From contig JAZQFS010000028.1 of the NCBI GenBank assembly GCA_045539625.1, positions 1 through 64,000 of the forward strand: DNA of 64,000 nt. The letters run 5' to 3'. Below, one piece after another: positions 1 to 7,445 of this stretch. The translations under genes were made by a program, and so were the position numbers. Source of the DNA: UMGS1387 sp045539625. Its GTDB lineage: Bacteria > Bacillota > Clostridia > Oscillospirales > CAG-382. The stretch's first letter is position 1, and every line of letters starts with the position of its first letter. The notes below the pieces were generated by a model that saw only the letters and a program-made list of their open reading frames with translations, was not told where the DNA came from and made no database searches.

Positions 1-725
1 AATACAAGCCACATAACAACGGCGAAAATCGGAATACCAAGCCATTTGTTTGTGAGAACTGCATCGATTTTATCCTGAGAATTAAGTACATTTGTCTTGG
101 TTGTTCTCTTTTCAACCTCTGCAACAATCTTGTTTACAAACTCAAATCTCTTTTTGTCTGCTTCCACAACAGTTTTTTTGTCGGTAAGATCGATATTGCC
201 CTGAACATAAGGCGCTTTCTGTTCTTTACCGTAAAGAGAGATTGCTTTTTCAACAACTTCTGCAAGACCTTTGTCGCTGTTCTGTGTGGAAACTGTTTCA
301 ACAACGGGACAGCCCAGTTTTTCAGAAAGCTTTGCCGTGTCAATCTTGTTTTCCTTCTTACGGTTAACGTCACTCTTGTTGAGAGCTATTACAGTGGGAA
401 CTCCAAGCTCCAGAAGCTGGGTTGTGAAAAACAAGCTTCTGCTCAAATTTGTAGCATCTACGATGTTGATGATTACATCAGGGTTTTCTTTCTTTACATA
501 TGAGCTGGTTATGCTTTCCTCGCTTGTAAAGGGTGACATTGAATATGCACCGGGAAGGTCTACTGCTATCAGCTCTTCTTCCTTGGCATAAGCTTTCTTG
601 ATTGGTGCTTCCTTCATTTCAACGGTAACGCCTGCCCAGTTACCTACACGCTCGTTTCTTCCTGTAAGAGCGTTGTACATGGTGGTCTTACCGCTGTTGG
701 GATTGCCTGCAAAAGCAATTCTCAT
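1..725 (-). CDS. feoB: Ferrous iron transport GTPase FeoB (N-terminal part, runs off the window)
   Basis: FeoB imports Fe(II) across the cytoplasmic membrane using an N-terminal G-protein domain. About 241 N-terminal residues are present; the rest lies beyond position 1. The translation opens MRIAFAGNPNSGKTT, with the G1 loop at residues 7-15, followed by the G3 motif in DLPGAYSM and the G4 motif NKSD, all typical of FeoB. The last visible residues (WLGIPIFAVVMW) begin the first membrane segment. The ATG at 725 is preceded by GGAGG. feoA lies just upstream on the same strand, and a palindrome at 777-794 in the gap probably confers iron regulation. Assignment is secure; completeness cannot be judged. 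Confidence 0.95.
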   Translation of the reverse strand, partial: MRIAFAGNPNSGKTTMYNALTGRNERVGNWAGVTVEMKEAPIKKAYAKEEELIAVDLPGAYSMSPFTSEESITSSYVKKENPDVIINIVDATNLSRSLFFTTQLLELGVPTVIALNKSDVNRKKENKIDTAKLSEKLGCPVVETVSTQNSDKGLAEVVEKAISLYGKEQKAPYVQGNIDLTDKKTVVEADKKRFEFVNKIVAEVEKRTTKTNVLNSQDKIDAVLTNKWLGIPIFAVVMWLV

Positions 726-776
726 TGATTTTTCCTCCTTATATGGTGTCTTTTATATAGTTAAAACACAACATTT

Positions 777-794
777 AGTTAGTGCCCACTAACT
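777..794. promoter_or_regulatory. Metalloregulator-type palindrome upstream of feoB
   Basis: AGTTAGTG-CC-CACTAACT is a perfect 8-bp inverted repeat in the feoA-feoB gap. Its core GTTAG-N6-CTAAC is repeated upstream of feoA at 1070-1085. It resembles operators of the DtxR/IdeR family of iron-dependent repressors. The repressor is inferred; none is encoded in the window. Confidence 0.6.
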
Positions 795-809
795 GCTCGG
801 AATTTTTTT

Positions 810-829
810 GACAGCCTTTTTGGGCTGTC
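810..829. other. Hairpin just downstream of feoA
   Basis: GACAGCC and GGCTGTC form a 7-bp stem around a short T-rich loop, immediately after the feoA stop codon in the direction of transcription. The feoA-strand transcript has no U-run after the stem, so this is more likely a processing or attenuation structure than a true terminator. Confidence 0.35.
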
Positions 830-835
830 GGTATT

Positions 836-1048
836 TTATATAATAATTGCTTCGGCGAGCTGGTCGTCTATTCTGTATCTTCCGTCCTTGATGGACACAA
901 CACATCCGCCTTTGTTAAATGAGATAACGGTAATGGGTTCACCTGCATAGCATCCGAGAGAAAACAGAAAAGCATCCATTTCTTCATCATCTGTTTCGAT
1001 GGATTTTATTATATATTCCTTTTCAACTTCCGCCTGTGTCAGATTCAT
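836..1048 (-). CDS. feoA: FeoA-family protein
   Basis: Small 70-residue SH3-like protein that assists FeoB in ferrous iron uptake. The segment LFSLGCYAGEPITVISF and the following GGCVVSIKDGRYRIDDQLAEAI match the FeoA fold of two beta-rich halves ending in a short helix and strand. The ATG at 1048 has a GAGG site nine bases upstream. It is the first gene of a feoA-feoB pair, with its own consensus promoter at 1094-1122 and an operator-like palindrome between promoter and gene. Length is normal for FeoA. Confidence 0.85.
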   Translation of the reverse strand: MNLTQAEVEKEYIIKSIETDDEEMDAFLFSLGCYAGEPITVISFNKGGCVVSIKDGRYRIDDQLAEAIII

Positions 1049-1069
1049 AATTATTACCTCACTTTATTA

Positions 1070-1085
1070 GTTAGCCTTCACTAAC
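1070..1085. promoter_or_regulatory. Metalloregulator-type palindrome upstream of feoA
   Basis: GTTAGCCTTCACTAAC shares 12 of 16 positions with the site before feoB (778-793), with variation only in the central bases. It sits immediately downstream of the feoA -10 box, around the expected transcription start, a position suited to repression. Probable DtxR/IdeR-like operator. Confidence 0.6.
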
Positions 1086-1093
1086 CATGATGT

Positions 1094-1122
1094 ATTTTAT
1101 CAGCATTTGCCGTATTTGTCAA
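1094..1122 (-). promoter_or_regulatory. feoA promoter (sigma-A type)
   Basis: On the minus strand TTGACA (1117-1122), a 17-base spacer and TAAAAT (1094-1099) form a near-consensus promoter. The expected start overlaps the operator-like palindrome at 1070-1085. Confidence 0.75.
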
Positions 1123-1309
1123 TAGGTTTGGTAAAAAAAATTACATTTTTTTCAATTTTGTAATTTTTGGGCGAAAGTGCCTATATTGCATATTATGTTT
1201 TATATGTATTGCACAACAAAAGAAAATATGCAAAAAAGCTTTTATTAACATATTATGGTTGTTTTTGAAGCATGGTTGTGATATTCTTTAAATAAAGGAG
1301 TTGGTAAAA

Positions 1310-2365
1310 ATGAGAGCAAACGAAAAAGATATACAGCATATAGAAAAGCTTTATGAAGGCAGAGTGGCACGCTACGGCGATTTTCATAACCACTCGGCAA
1401 GCGGCGGAACAAGTGACGGACACCGCAGTCTGGAGCATTGGAAGGGTGCACTTGAGGCACTTGGTATGGATTTTGCCACAATTGTTGACCATAAGCAGGT
1501 ACGTCACATGTTTGTTCCCGAATGGGATGATACAATTTTCATCGGCGGAACAGAGCCCGGCACAATTATCAGAGATACAGCGTGTGAGTTTAACCATATA
1601 CACTACAATATGGTGTTTGACAAGCCTGAGCCTTTAATGGAGCTGTTATCTGAGTTCCCCGAATTTGAATATACAGGCGGTCCTGAGGGACACTTTATTT
1701 ATGTTGGTGTTACAAGACAGAGAATGATTGATATTATTCATTCCGTTAAAAAACACGGCGGTTTCTGGGTACATCCCCATCCAAAGGATGTTATGAAAAG
1801 CGATAATCCTCTTGACTACTGGTTTGAGGATGAAACAGGTATGGAAGTATTCTATACCGATATGAGAGCAGATATTTCAAAGCAGAATTATGACCTTTGG
1901 TGCGACCTTCTTGCCCTTGGCAAGCGTGTATGGGCGTGTGCAGGTGAAGACGGTCACGGTTGCTGCAGAGACACAGCTCTTACTACTATTTATTCGGAAG
2001 AAAAGAAGAGCAGTGTATACCTTTCTCACGTAAAACAGGGCGACTTCATTTGCGGTGCGGTTGGTATCCGTATGTGTATGGGCGAAACAAAAATGGGCGG
2101 CAAGTGCTCATTTGAAGGTCAAAGACTTGTTGCCGCTGTTGGTGATTTCCACAGAAGCATCAAGAGAACCGACCATACATACAGAGTTGACATCTATGAT
2201 GATAAGGGTATAGTTTTCAGCGACAAGGTTTCCTGCGAAGAAAGCTCATACTTTGCAATTGATGTTAACAAGGATGCTAAGTTCTACAGAGTTGAAGTTA
2301 CCGATGAAAACGAGGATCTGAAAATATCAATCGGTAATCCTATCTGGAATGAAGCTTACCTTTAA
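1310..2365 (+). CDS. PHP-domain metal-dependent hydrolase-like protein
   Basis: The protein (351 aa) has the four-motif layout of the polymerase and histidinol phosphatase (PHP) domain: DFHNHSAS near the N-terminus, TIVDHKQ, WVHPHPKD in the middle and AGEDGHG toward the C-terminus. These supply His/Asp ligands for a multi-metal phosphoesterase site. The last ~90 residues look like a beta-rich accessory domain. The ATG at 1310 is preferred over the TTG at 1301 because AAGGAG ends at 1300, nine bases before the ATG. It is monocistronic: divergent from feoA and closed by a strong terminator. Substrate unknown; a role in sugar or phosphoester turnover is only inference. Confidence 0.7.
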   Translation: MRANEKDIQHIEKLYEGRVARYGDFHNHSASGGTSDGHRSLEHWKGALEALGMDFATIVDHKQVRHMFVPEWDDTIFIGGTEPGTIIRDTACEFNHIHYNMVFDKPEPLMELLSEFPEFEYTGGPEGHFIYVGVTRQRMIDIIHSVKKHGGFWVHPHPKDVMKSDNPLDYWFEDETGMEVFYTDMRADISKQNYDLWCDLLALGKRVWACAGEDGHGCCRDTALTTIYSEEKKSSVYLSHVKQGDFICGAVGIRMCMGETKMGGKCSFEGQRLVAAVGDFHRSIKRTDHTYRVDIYDDKGIVFSDKVSCEESSYFAIDVNKDAKFYRVEVTDENEDLKISIGNPIWNEAYL

Positions 2366-2386
2366 TTAAAAAAATAAGGAACAAAG

Positions 2387-2417
2387 AAAAAGACAGCCGT
2401 TAATTGGCTGTCTTTTT
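2387..2417 (+). terminator. Rho-independent terminator after the PHP-domain gene
   Basis: AAAAGACAGCC and GGCTGTCTTTT pair as a 12-bp stem with a 7-base loop ending in a T-run. The symmetric A and T flanks let it act on both strands, so it may also stop transcription arriving from the ferredoxin side. Confidence 0.85.
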
Positions 2418-2427
2418 GGCTAATCGA

Positions 2428-2514
2428 GTAACCAAGAAAATAATCTGAGCATAATCCGTAAAGGTGCTGAATTATTTTCTTTTTGGTTACTTTTTCTTTT
2501 TATCAAAGAAAAAG
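2428..2514. repeat. Nested inverted repeats between convergent genes
   Basis: GTAACCAAGAAAATAAT (2428-2444) pairs with 2471-2490 apart from a three-base bulge. Directly beside it, CTTTTTCTTT (2490-2499) pairs with AAAGAAAAAG (2505-2514). Together they could fold into a long cruciform or RNA structure downstream of the ferredoxin gene. They may be the ferredoxin 3' end signal, but no standard terminator with U-tail is seen. Confidence 0.45.
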
Positions 2515-2518
2515 CAAC

Positions 2519-2689
2519 TTATTCAGCTACGGGAGCTTCTACGGGACATGTAGCTGCGCAAGAGCCGCAGTCGATACAGTCGTCCTTCTTGATTTCGTAC
2601 TTGCCGTCCTTTTCAACGATAGCGTCAACAGGACATTCAGCTGCACATGCACCGCAACCGATGCATTCGTCTGTAATTACGTATGCCAT
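2519..2689 (-). CDS. 2[4Fe-4S] ferredoxin
   Basis: A 56-residue bacterial-type ferredoxin, a soluble low-potential electron carrier of clostridial metabolism. It has two complete cluster motifs: CIGCGACAAECP near the N-terminus and CIDCGSCAATCP in the second half, giving all eight Cys. It begins MAYVITDE and ends EAPVAE. The ATG at 2689 has GGAGG upstream with good spacing. The gene stands alone with its own extended -10 element. Size and motif spacing are those of clostridial ferredoxins, so the call is firm. The redox partners (for example hydrogenase or pyruvate:ferredoxin oxidoreductase) are not in the window. Confidence 0.95.
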   Translation of the reverse strand: MAYVITDECIGCGACAAECPVDAIVEKDGKYEIKKDDCIDCGSCAATCPVEAPVAE

Positions 2690-2784
2690 TAAAATACACC
2701 TCCATATTTAAACTTAAATCGTTTGAGCAGGAGCCCATACTCTCCGTCGGCATCAGCCGAAATTCCAAAGGAATTCTCGATGAT

Positions 2785-2793
2785 ATTATATCA
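2785..2793 (-). promoter_or_regulatory. Extended -10 promoter element for ferredoxin
   Basis: The minus strand reads TGATATAAT, a perfect extended -10 box (TG-N-TATAAT), about 95 bases upstream of the ferredoxin start. No good -35 hexamer is visible. Confidence 0.45.
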
Positions 2794-2863
2794 TATATTA
2801 CGTAAAATTCACAGTATTAAGTTGAATAAACTATAAATTTTTTGTAACTGACAAATTAAAGCG

Positions 2864-3415
2864 TCAAAGCAGTTTTTTGATTTTGGGTACAAGAGTCTTG
2901 TACAGCACAATAAACATACAGCAGCTTACCACTGTTTTAACAGCATTAAAGGGCACAACACCTGCCAGAATATATGTCATAGGGTTGCCCTTGATGCCGT
3001 ACATTGGAATCATAATAAATCTGTTGCACAGCACTGCCACAATATTCTGAACGACAATACCCACAACGGCAGATATTACAAGTCTTTTCATACCCGGCAC
3101 CGCCTTTGCTTTCCCAAAGCCTTTTGCGGCAAAGCCTACTGTAACAACAAACAGGGAGCTGATAATAAAGTTTGACAGCTCGCCAACCATTCCCGTGGAT
3201 GAAACAACAAGATGAATGGTATTGCGTATAAGCACAATAATACCGCCTAAAATGGGGTTGAGTGTAACTGCTGCAAAGAGAGCGGGCACATCGGCAAAGT
3301 CTATTTCCAGCCAAGGAAAGGCGGGAAGAACGGGAAATGTGGGAAACATATAGAGAATTGCCGACATAGCTGCAAGTACGCCTGCAAGTGATATCTTTTT
3401 TACCTGATTATTCAT
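2864..3415 (-). CDS. ribU: Riboflavin ECF transporter substrate-binding subunit RibU
   Basis: Membrane S-component (183 aa) that captures riboflavin and works with the EcfA1/EcfA2/EcfT energy-coupling module. Five to six hydrophobic helices are visible. The motif FPWLEIDFADVPALFA near residue 35 is characteristic of RibU, as are the loop RNTIHLVVSSTGMVGE and the C-terminal VPFNAVKTVVS. The ATG at 3415, with AGAGGA upstream, is preferred to an upstream TTG at 3433 that lacks a binding site. The gene lies about 300 bases downstream of an FMN riboswitch and its terminator, which supports the riboflavin assignment. ecfA1A2 are encoded at 53-55 kb; ecfT is not in the window. Confidence 0.92.
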   Translation of the reverse strand: MNNQVKKISLAGVLAAMSAILYMFPTFPVLPAFPWLEIDFADVPALFAAVTLNPILGGIIVLIRNTIHLVVSSTGMVGELSNFIISSLFVVTVGFAAKGFGKAKAVPGMKRLVISAVVGIVVQNIVAVLCNRFIMIPMYGIKGNPMTYILAGVVPFNAVKTVVSCCMFIVLYKTLVPKIKKLL

Positions 3416-3454
3416 TGTTAATCCTCTTTTCAAATTATTTTATAGTTTTACACA

Positions 3455-3626
3455 TTATCCACAGTGTTTTCCACACCTTAAAATACATATTCCACATCAT
3501 TCCACATATATTTCCACACACAAAAGTGCGTAATATGGTGGTTTATCGGACGGGCTTTATTATACATTCCACATTAAGTTTTATGTAAATGTGGAAACTG
3601 TGGGTAAAAATTCTTGGTTTTCCACT
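3455..3626. other. Cluster of about nine DnaA-box-like sequences (candidate DnaA-binding region)
   Basis: A perfect DnaA box TTATCCACA (3455-3463) is followed by TTTTCCACA (3467-3475) and variants sharing TCCACA ending at 3496, 3506, 3518 and 3573. Opposite-strand sites are GTTTCCACA (3590-3598) and TTACCCACA (3599-3607), and TTTTCCACT lies at 3618-3626. Spacings in the first block are 10-12 or 21 bases, close to helical phasing. A 9-bp inverted repeat TTCCACATT/AATGTGGAA spans 3567-3596. A very AT-rich tract follows at about 3685-3720. All of it lies in the untranslated leader of ribU. It may be a DnaA box cluster (oriC-like, or a titration/regulatory site), but no dnaA gene is nearby. Confidence 0.5.
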
Positions 3627-3640
3627 TTATTTAAGAGGAC

Positions 3641-3679
3641 AAAATAAAAAATCCCAAAGAAAAACACTTTTTCCTCGGG
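3641..3679 (-). terminator. Riboswitch expression-platform terminator before ribU
   Basis: On the minus strand CCCGAGGAAAAA pairs with TTTTTCTTTGGG (two G-U pairs, 3-base loop) and is followed by ATTTTTTATTTTG. It lies directly downstream of the FMN aptamer and upstream of ribU, as expected for a transcription-terminating riboswitch platform. Confidence 0.75.
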
Positions 3680-3720
3680 CAAAATCATACATAAATTAAA
3701 TTTAAATATAATTTTATTTA

Positions 3721-3826
3721 CTTCATCCAGACTATACTGTCGGTACCGGAATTTCACACGGTTCGGCATTGACGCAGGTCAATGTTCTCGGACTATACCG
3801 CCGGTAGGGAAATTCTCCCTGCCCCA
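3721..3826 (-). promoter_or_regulatory. FMN riboswitch (RFN element)
   Basis: The minus-strand transcript carries the conserved RFN blocks in order: GGGGCAGGG, AATTTCCCTACCGGCGGTA, AGTCCGAGAAC, GCCGAACCGTGTGAAATTCC and GGTACCGACAGTATAGTCTGG followed by ATGAAG. This is the FMN-binding aptamer that switches off riboflavin genes when FMN is plentiful. It sits upstream of ribU with a terminator in between. No clear promoter is seen between it and the tuf terminator, apart from a TTGACG overlapping that stem. Confidence 0.93.
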
Positions 3827-3832
3827 AAATAA

Positions 3833-3868
3833 AATTTAAAATAAACGGGAAGCCTTGCGGCCTCCCGT
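3833..3868 (-). terminator. Terminator after tuf
   Basis: On the minus strand ACGGGAGGCC-GCAA-GGCTTCCCGT forms a 10-bp stem (one G-U pair) closed by a GNRA tetraloop, followed by a T-rich tail TTATTTTAAATTTT. It lies about 40 bases after the tuf stop codon and separates tuf from the ribU riboswitch. Confidence 0.85.
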
Positions 3869-3907
3869 CAAAACCGCTTACGCGGAAATTTCCGTATCGG
3901 TTATCAA

Positions 3908-5104
3908 TTAGCCAAGAATCTTGGAAACGACACCTGAACCAACAGTTCTGCCGCCTTCACGAATAGCGAAACGGAGACCTTCTTCCATAGCTACGGGAAC
4001 GATGAGTTCTACAGACATATCAACGTTGTCACCGGGGTTGCACATTTCTGTACCGTCGGGAAGAGTAATGATACCTGTAACGTCAGTTGTTCTGAAGAAG
4101 AACTGAGGTCTGTAGTTGGAGAAGAAAGGCTTATGACGTCCGCCTTCCTTTTCAGTAAGAACGTAAACGTGACCTTCGAACTTTGTCTGAGGTGTGATGG
4201 AACCGGGCTTTGCAAGAACCTGACCCTTTTCGATTTCGTTCTTAGCGATACCTCTGAGAAGAGCACCGATGTTGTCACCTGCTTCAGCAGAATCCATCAT
4301 CTTGTGGAACATTTCGATACCTGTGATAGTTGTCTTCTTTGTTTCCTTAAGACCAACGATTTCAACTTCGTCAGCCATCTTAACTGTACCTCTTTCAACT
4401 CTACCTGTAGCAACTGTACCACGGCCTGAGATGGAGAATACGTCTTCGACAGGCATAAGGAAGTCGAGGTCGGAAGCTCTGTCAGGAGTAGGAATGTATT
4501 CGTCAACCTGCTTCATGAGCTCAAGGATAGGAGCGAATGCAGGATCGGAAAGATCATCGGGAGCGTCAAGAGCAGCTCTTGCGGAACCTCTAACGATAGG
4601 AAGATCATCGCCGGGGAATTCGTAAGAAGAGAGAAGATCTCTTGTTTCCATTTCAACGAGGTCGAGAAGTTCGTCGTCATCAACGAGGTCGCACTTGTTG
4701 AGGAATACTACGAGTGCAGGAACACCAACCTGTCTAGCAAGAAGGATGTGTTCTCTTGTCTGCTGCATAGGACCGTCTGTACCTGCAACAACGAGGATAG
4801 CACCGTCCATCTGAGCTGCACCTGTGATCATGTTCTTAACGTAGTCAGCGTGGCCGGGGCAGTCAACGTGAGCGTAGTGACGTGTGTCAGTTTCGTACTC
4901 AACGTGTCTTGTGTTGATTGTGATACCTCTTGCTCTTTCTTCGGGAGCGTTGTCGATCTGGTCGTAAGCGAGCTTTTCACTACCGTTGTAGAGTGAAAGT
5001 GTCTTTGTGATAGCTGCTGTAAGAGTTGTCTTACCGTGGTCAACGTGACCGATTGTACCAATGTTAACGTGGGGCTTGGTTCTTTCAAATTTAGCCTTTG
5101 CCAT
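3908..5104 (-). CDS. tuf: Translation elongation factor Tu
   Basis: EF-Tu (398 aa) delivers aminoacyl-tRNA to the ribosome as a GTP complex. The G1 motif GHVDHGKT lies near residue 19, the switch I region RGITINTRHVEYET, G3 DCPGHADYVKNM and G4 NKCD follow, and domains II and III are complete to VVSKILG. The ATG at 5104 starts MAKAKFERTKPHVNIG and is preceded by AAAGGAGG; an in-frame upstream extension has no such site. It is the last gene of the str cluster, but has its own near-consensus promoter at 5154-5181 in the fusA-tuf gap, allowing expression above that of the operon. Confidence 0.98.
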   Translation of the reverse strand: MAKAKFERTKPHVNIGTIGHVDHGKTTLTAAITKTLSLYNGSEKLAYDQIDNAPEERARGITINTRHVEYETDTRHYAHVDCPGHADYVKNMITGAAQMDGAILVVAGTDGPMQQTREHILLARQVGVPALVVFLNKCDLVDDDELLDLVEMETRDLLSSYEFPGDDLPIVRGSARAALDAPDDLSDPAFAPILELMKQVDEYIPTPDRASDLDFLMPVEDVFSISGRGTVATGRVERGTVKMADEVEIVGLKETKKTTITGIEMFHKMMDSAEAGDNIGALLRGIAKNEIEKGQVLAKPGSITPQTKFEGHVYVLTEKEGGRHKPFFSNYRPQFFFRTTDVTGIITLPDGTEMCNPGDNVDMSVELIVPVAMEEGLRFAIREGGRTVGSGVVSKILG

Positions 5105-5153
5105 TTGAATTTCCTCCTTTAAATAAGAAAATATTTTTTTAGTTACAAATAAG

Positions 5154-5181
5154 ATTATACCAAATCGGGCGAAAGTGTCAA
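5154..5181 (-). promoter_or_regulatory. tuf promoter
   Basis: Minus-strand TTGACA (5176-5181), a 16-base spacer and TATAAT (5154-5159), with TGG before the -10 making it an extended -10 promoter. It lies in the fusA-tuf intergenic region, 50 bases upstream of the tuf start. Confidence 0.85.
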
Positions 5182-5244
5182 TACCGAAATGCACTAAATT
5201 TACACATTATTCATATTGACACGTCTTTTTCACCCAAAAAGTGA

Positions 5245-7362
5245 TTACTGCTGCTTGCCTCTTGCTGCGATGATTTCATCTGCAACGTTCTTAGGCACCT
5301 GTTCGTAGTGGCTGGGTTCCATTACATAGGTACCGCGGCCCTGTGTCTTTGAACGAAGGTCGGTTGCATAACCGAACATATTTGCAAGAGGAACGAATGC
5401 ACGAATCTGCTGACCGCCTGAGATAGGATCCATGCCCTGAATCTGTCCGCGGCGAGAGTTGATGTCGCCGATAACGTCGCCCATGTAATCATCGGGAACA
5501 ACGACAACAACCTTCATGATAGGTTCAGTAAGAACGGAGCCTGCTTTTCTGAGAGCTTCCTTGAGAGCCATAGAACCGGCAATCTTAAATGCCATTTCAG
5601 AAGAGTCGACTTCGTGATAAGAACCGTCGTAAAGAGTAACCTTAAGGTCAACTACGTTGTAGCCTGCGAGAACACCGTTTGTCATAGCGCCCTGGATACC
5701 TGCGTCAACAGCAGGAATGTATTCCTTGGGAATAGCACCGCCGACAACCTTGTTTTCGAAGGTGTAGCCTGCACCGGGTTCGTTGGGTTCAACGGTAATT
5801 TTAACATGACCGTACTGACCTTTACCACCGGACTGACGTGCATACTTCATATCAACGTCAGCACTCTTTGTAATTGCTTCCTTGTAGGATACCTGAGGCT
5901 TACCTACGTTAGCTTCTACCTTAAATTCACGAAGAAGTCTGTCAACGATAATTTCAAGGTGAAGCTCACCCATACCTGCGATGATTGTCTGACCTGTTTC
6001 TTCGTCTGTATAAGCCTTGAATGTGGGGTCTTCTTCTGCAAGCTTTGCAAGAGCGATACCCATCTTTTCCTGACCTGCTTTGGTCTTAGGCTCTATAGCA
6101 ACTCTGATAACGGGTTCAGGGAATGTCATTGATTCGAGGACTACGGGGTTGTTTTCGTCACACAGTGTATCACCGGTAGTAGTATTCTTAATACCGATAA
6201 CTGCTGCGATGTCACCTGCGTAAATCTGATCAACGTCTTCGCGGTGGTTAGCGTGCATAAGCACGATACGTCCAAGTCTTTCACGGCCCTTCTTGTTTGT
6301 GTTATAAACTGTGGAGCCTGCTGTGATTGAACCTGAATATACTCTGATAAAGCAAAGACGACCGATAAAGGGGTCTGTTGCAATCTTAAATGCAAGAGCA
6401 GCAAAGGGAGCGTTATCGTCGGACTCTCTTGTGATCTTGTTGTCTTCTGCGTCCTCGGGAAGTGTGGGATCGATACCCTCAGCTGCGGGAACGTCAAGAG
6501 GTGAAGGCATAAAATCAACGATAGCATCGAGAAGCATCTGAACGCCCTTGTTTCTGTAAGAAGTACCGCAAACAACGGGAACCATTGTGTTGGCGATAGT
6601 GGACTTTCTGATAGCTGTCTTGATTTCTTCTACTGTAAATTCTTCGCCTTCCATATACTTATCAAGCAGTTCTTCGTCTGTTTCTGCAACATGCTCGATA
6701 AGAGCAGATCTGTATTCTTCTGCCTTTTCCTTCATATCGTCAGGAATATCTGTTTCCTGGATATCGGTTCCAAGGTCGTTTGTAAAGATATATGCTTTCA
6801 TCTTTACAAGGTCAACAATACCCTTGAAGGAATCTTCAGCACCGATAGGAAGCTGAATCGGCACAGCGTTGGCACGGAGTCTTTCGCGCATCATATCTAC
6901 AACTCTGTAGAAGTTTGCGCCCATGATATCCATCTTGTTAACGTATGCCATACGGGGAACCTTGTATTCGTCAGCCTGACGCCATACGGTTTCAGACTGA
7001 GGTTCAACACCACCCTTAGCGCAGAGTACTGTTACGGAACCGTCGAGTACCTTAAGTGAACGCTGAACTTCAACAGTGAAGTCAACGTGACCGGGGGTAT
7101 CTATGATGTTGATTCTGTGGGGAGCGTACTGCTTCTGTTCGCCTTCCCAGAAACAAGTAGTAGCAGCAGAGGTAATTGTGATACCTCTTTCCTGCTCCTG
7201 TTCCATCCAGTCCATGGTAGCGCCGCCGTCGTGGGTTTCACCCATCTTATGAGTTTTACCGGTGTAGTACAAAATACGTTCTGTAGTTGTAGTCTTACCG
7301 GCGTCTATATGAGCCATGATACCAATATTTCTGGTACGCTCAAGTGAACAACTTCTCGGCAT
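5245..7362 (-). CDS. fusA: Translation elongation factor G
   Basis: EF-G (705 aa) is the ribosomal translocase GTPase. It starts MPRSCSLERTRNIGIMAHID with G1 AHIDAGKTTTTERIL, switch I RGITITSAAT, G3 DTPGHVDFTVEV and G4 NKMD. Domain II follows, then domain IV (GKGQYGHVKITVEP) and a domain V ending SGGQQIRAFVPLANMFGYATDL. It sits between rpsG and tuf in the usual str order, with the ATG at 7362 preceded by GGAG. The length is standard for a bacterial housekeeping EF-G, not a tetracycline-resistance TetM-type paralogue. Confidence 0.98.
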   Translation of the reverse strand: MPRSCSLERTRNIGIMAHIDAGKTTTTERILYYTGKTHKMGETHDGGATMDWMEQEQERGITITSAATTCFWEGEQKQYAPHRINIIDTPGHVDFTVEVQRSLKVLDGSVTVLCAKGGVEPQSETVWRQADEYKVPRMAYVNKMDIMGANFYRVVDMMRERLRANAVPIQLPIGAEDSFKGIVDLVKMKAYIFTNDLGTDIQETDIPDDMKEKAEEYRSALIEHVAETDEELLDKYMEGEEFTVEEIKTAIRKSTIANTMVPVVCGTSYRNKGVQMLLDAIVDFMPSPLDVPAAEGIDPTLPEDAEDNKITRESDDNAPFAALAFKIATDPFIGRLCFIRVYSGSITAGSTVYNTNKKGRERLGRIVLMHANHREDVDQIYAGDIAAVIGIKNTTTGDTLCDENNPVVLESMTFPEPVIRVAIEPKTKAGQEKMGIALAKLAEEDPTFKAYTDEETGQTIIAGMGELHLEIIVDRLLREFKVEANVGKPQVSYKEAITKSADVDMKYARQSGGKGQYGHVKITVEPNEPGAGYTFENKVVGGAIPKEYIPAVDAGIQGAMTNGVLAGYNVVDLKVTLYDGSYHEVDSSEMAFKIAGSMALKEALRKAGSVLTEPIMKVVVVVPDDYMGDVIGDINSRRGQIQGMDPISGGQQIRAFVPLANMFGYATDLRSKTQGRGTYVMEPSHYEQVPKNVADEIIAARGKQQ

Positions 7363-7445
7363 GGATTTTTCTCCTTATATTATTTTGAATGGGACAGCCT
7401 GTCCGGGCTTCCGGTGCTGTCTATGCTGCCATATGCAGCGTGAAA

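Noticed and set aside
1141..1245. Repeated TTGCA motifs and AT-rich inverted repeat upstream of the PHP-domain gene
   Set aside because: The AT-rich composition makes short repeats likely by chance, and no convincing promoter or operator consensus was found.
4009..5088. Long open frames antisense or out of frame to tuf and fusA (for example 5614-6132, 4828-5088)
   Set aside because: They are mirror frames of highly biased elongation-factor codons, with no ribosome binding sites and with low-complexity Thr/Leu/Ser-rich translations.
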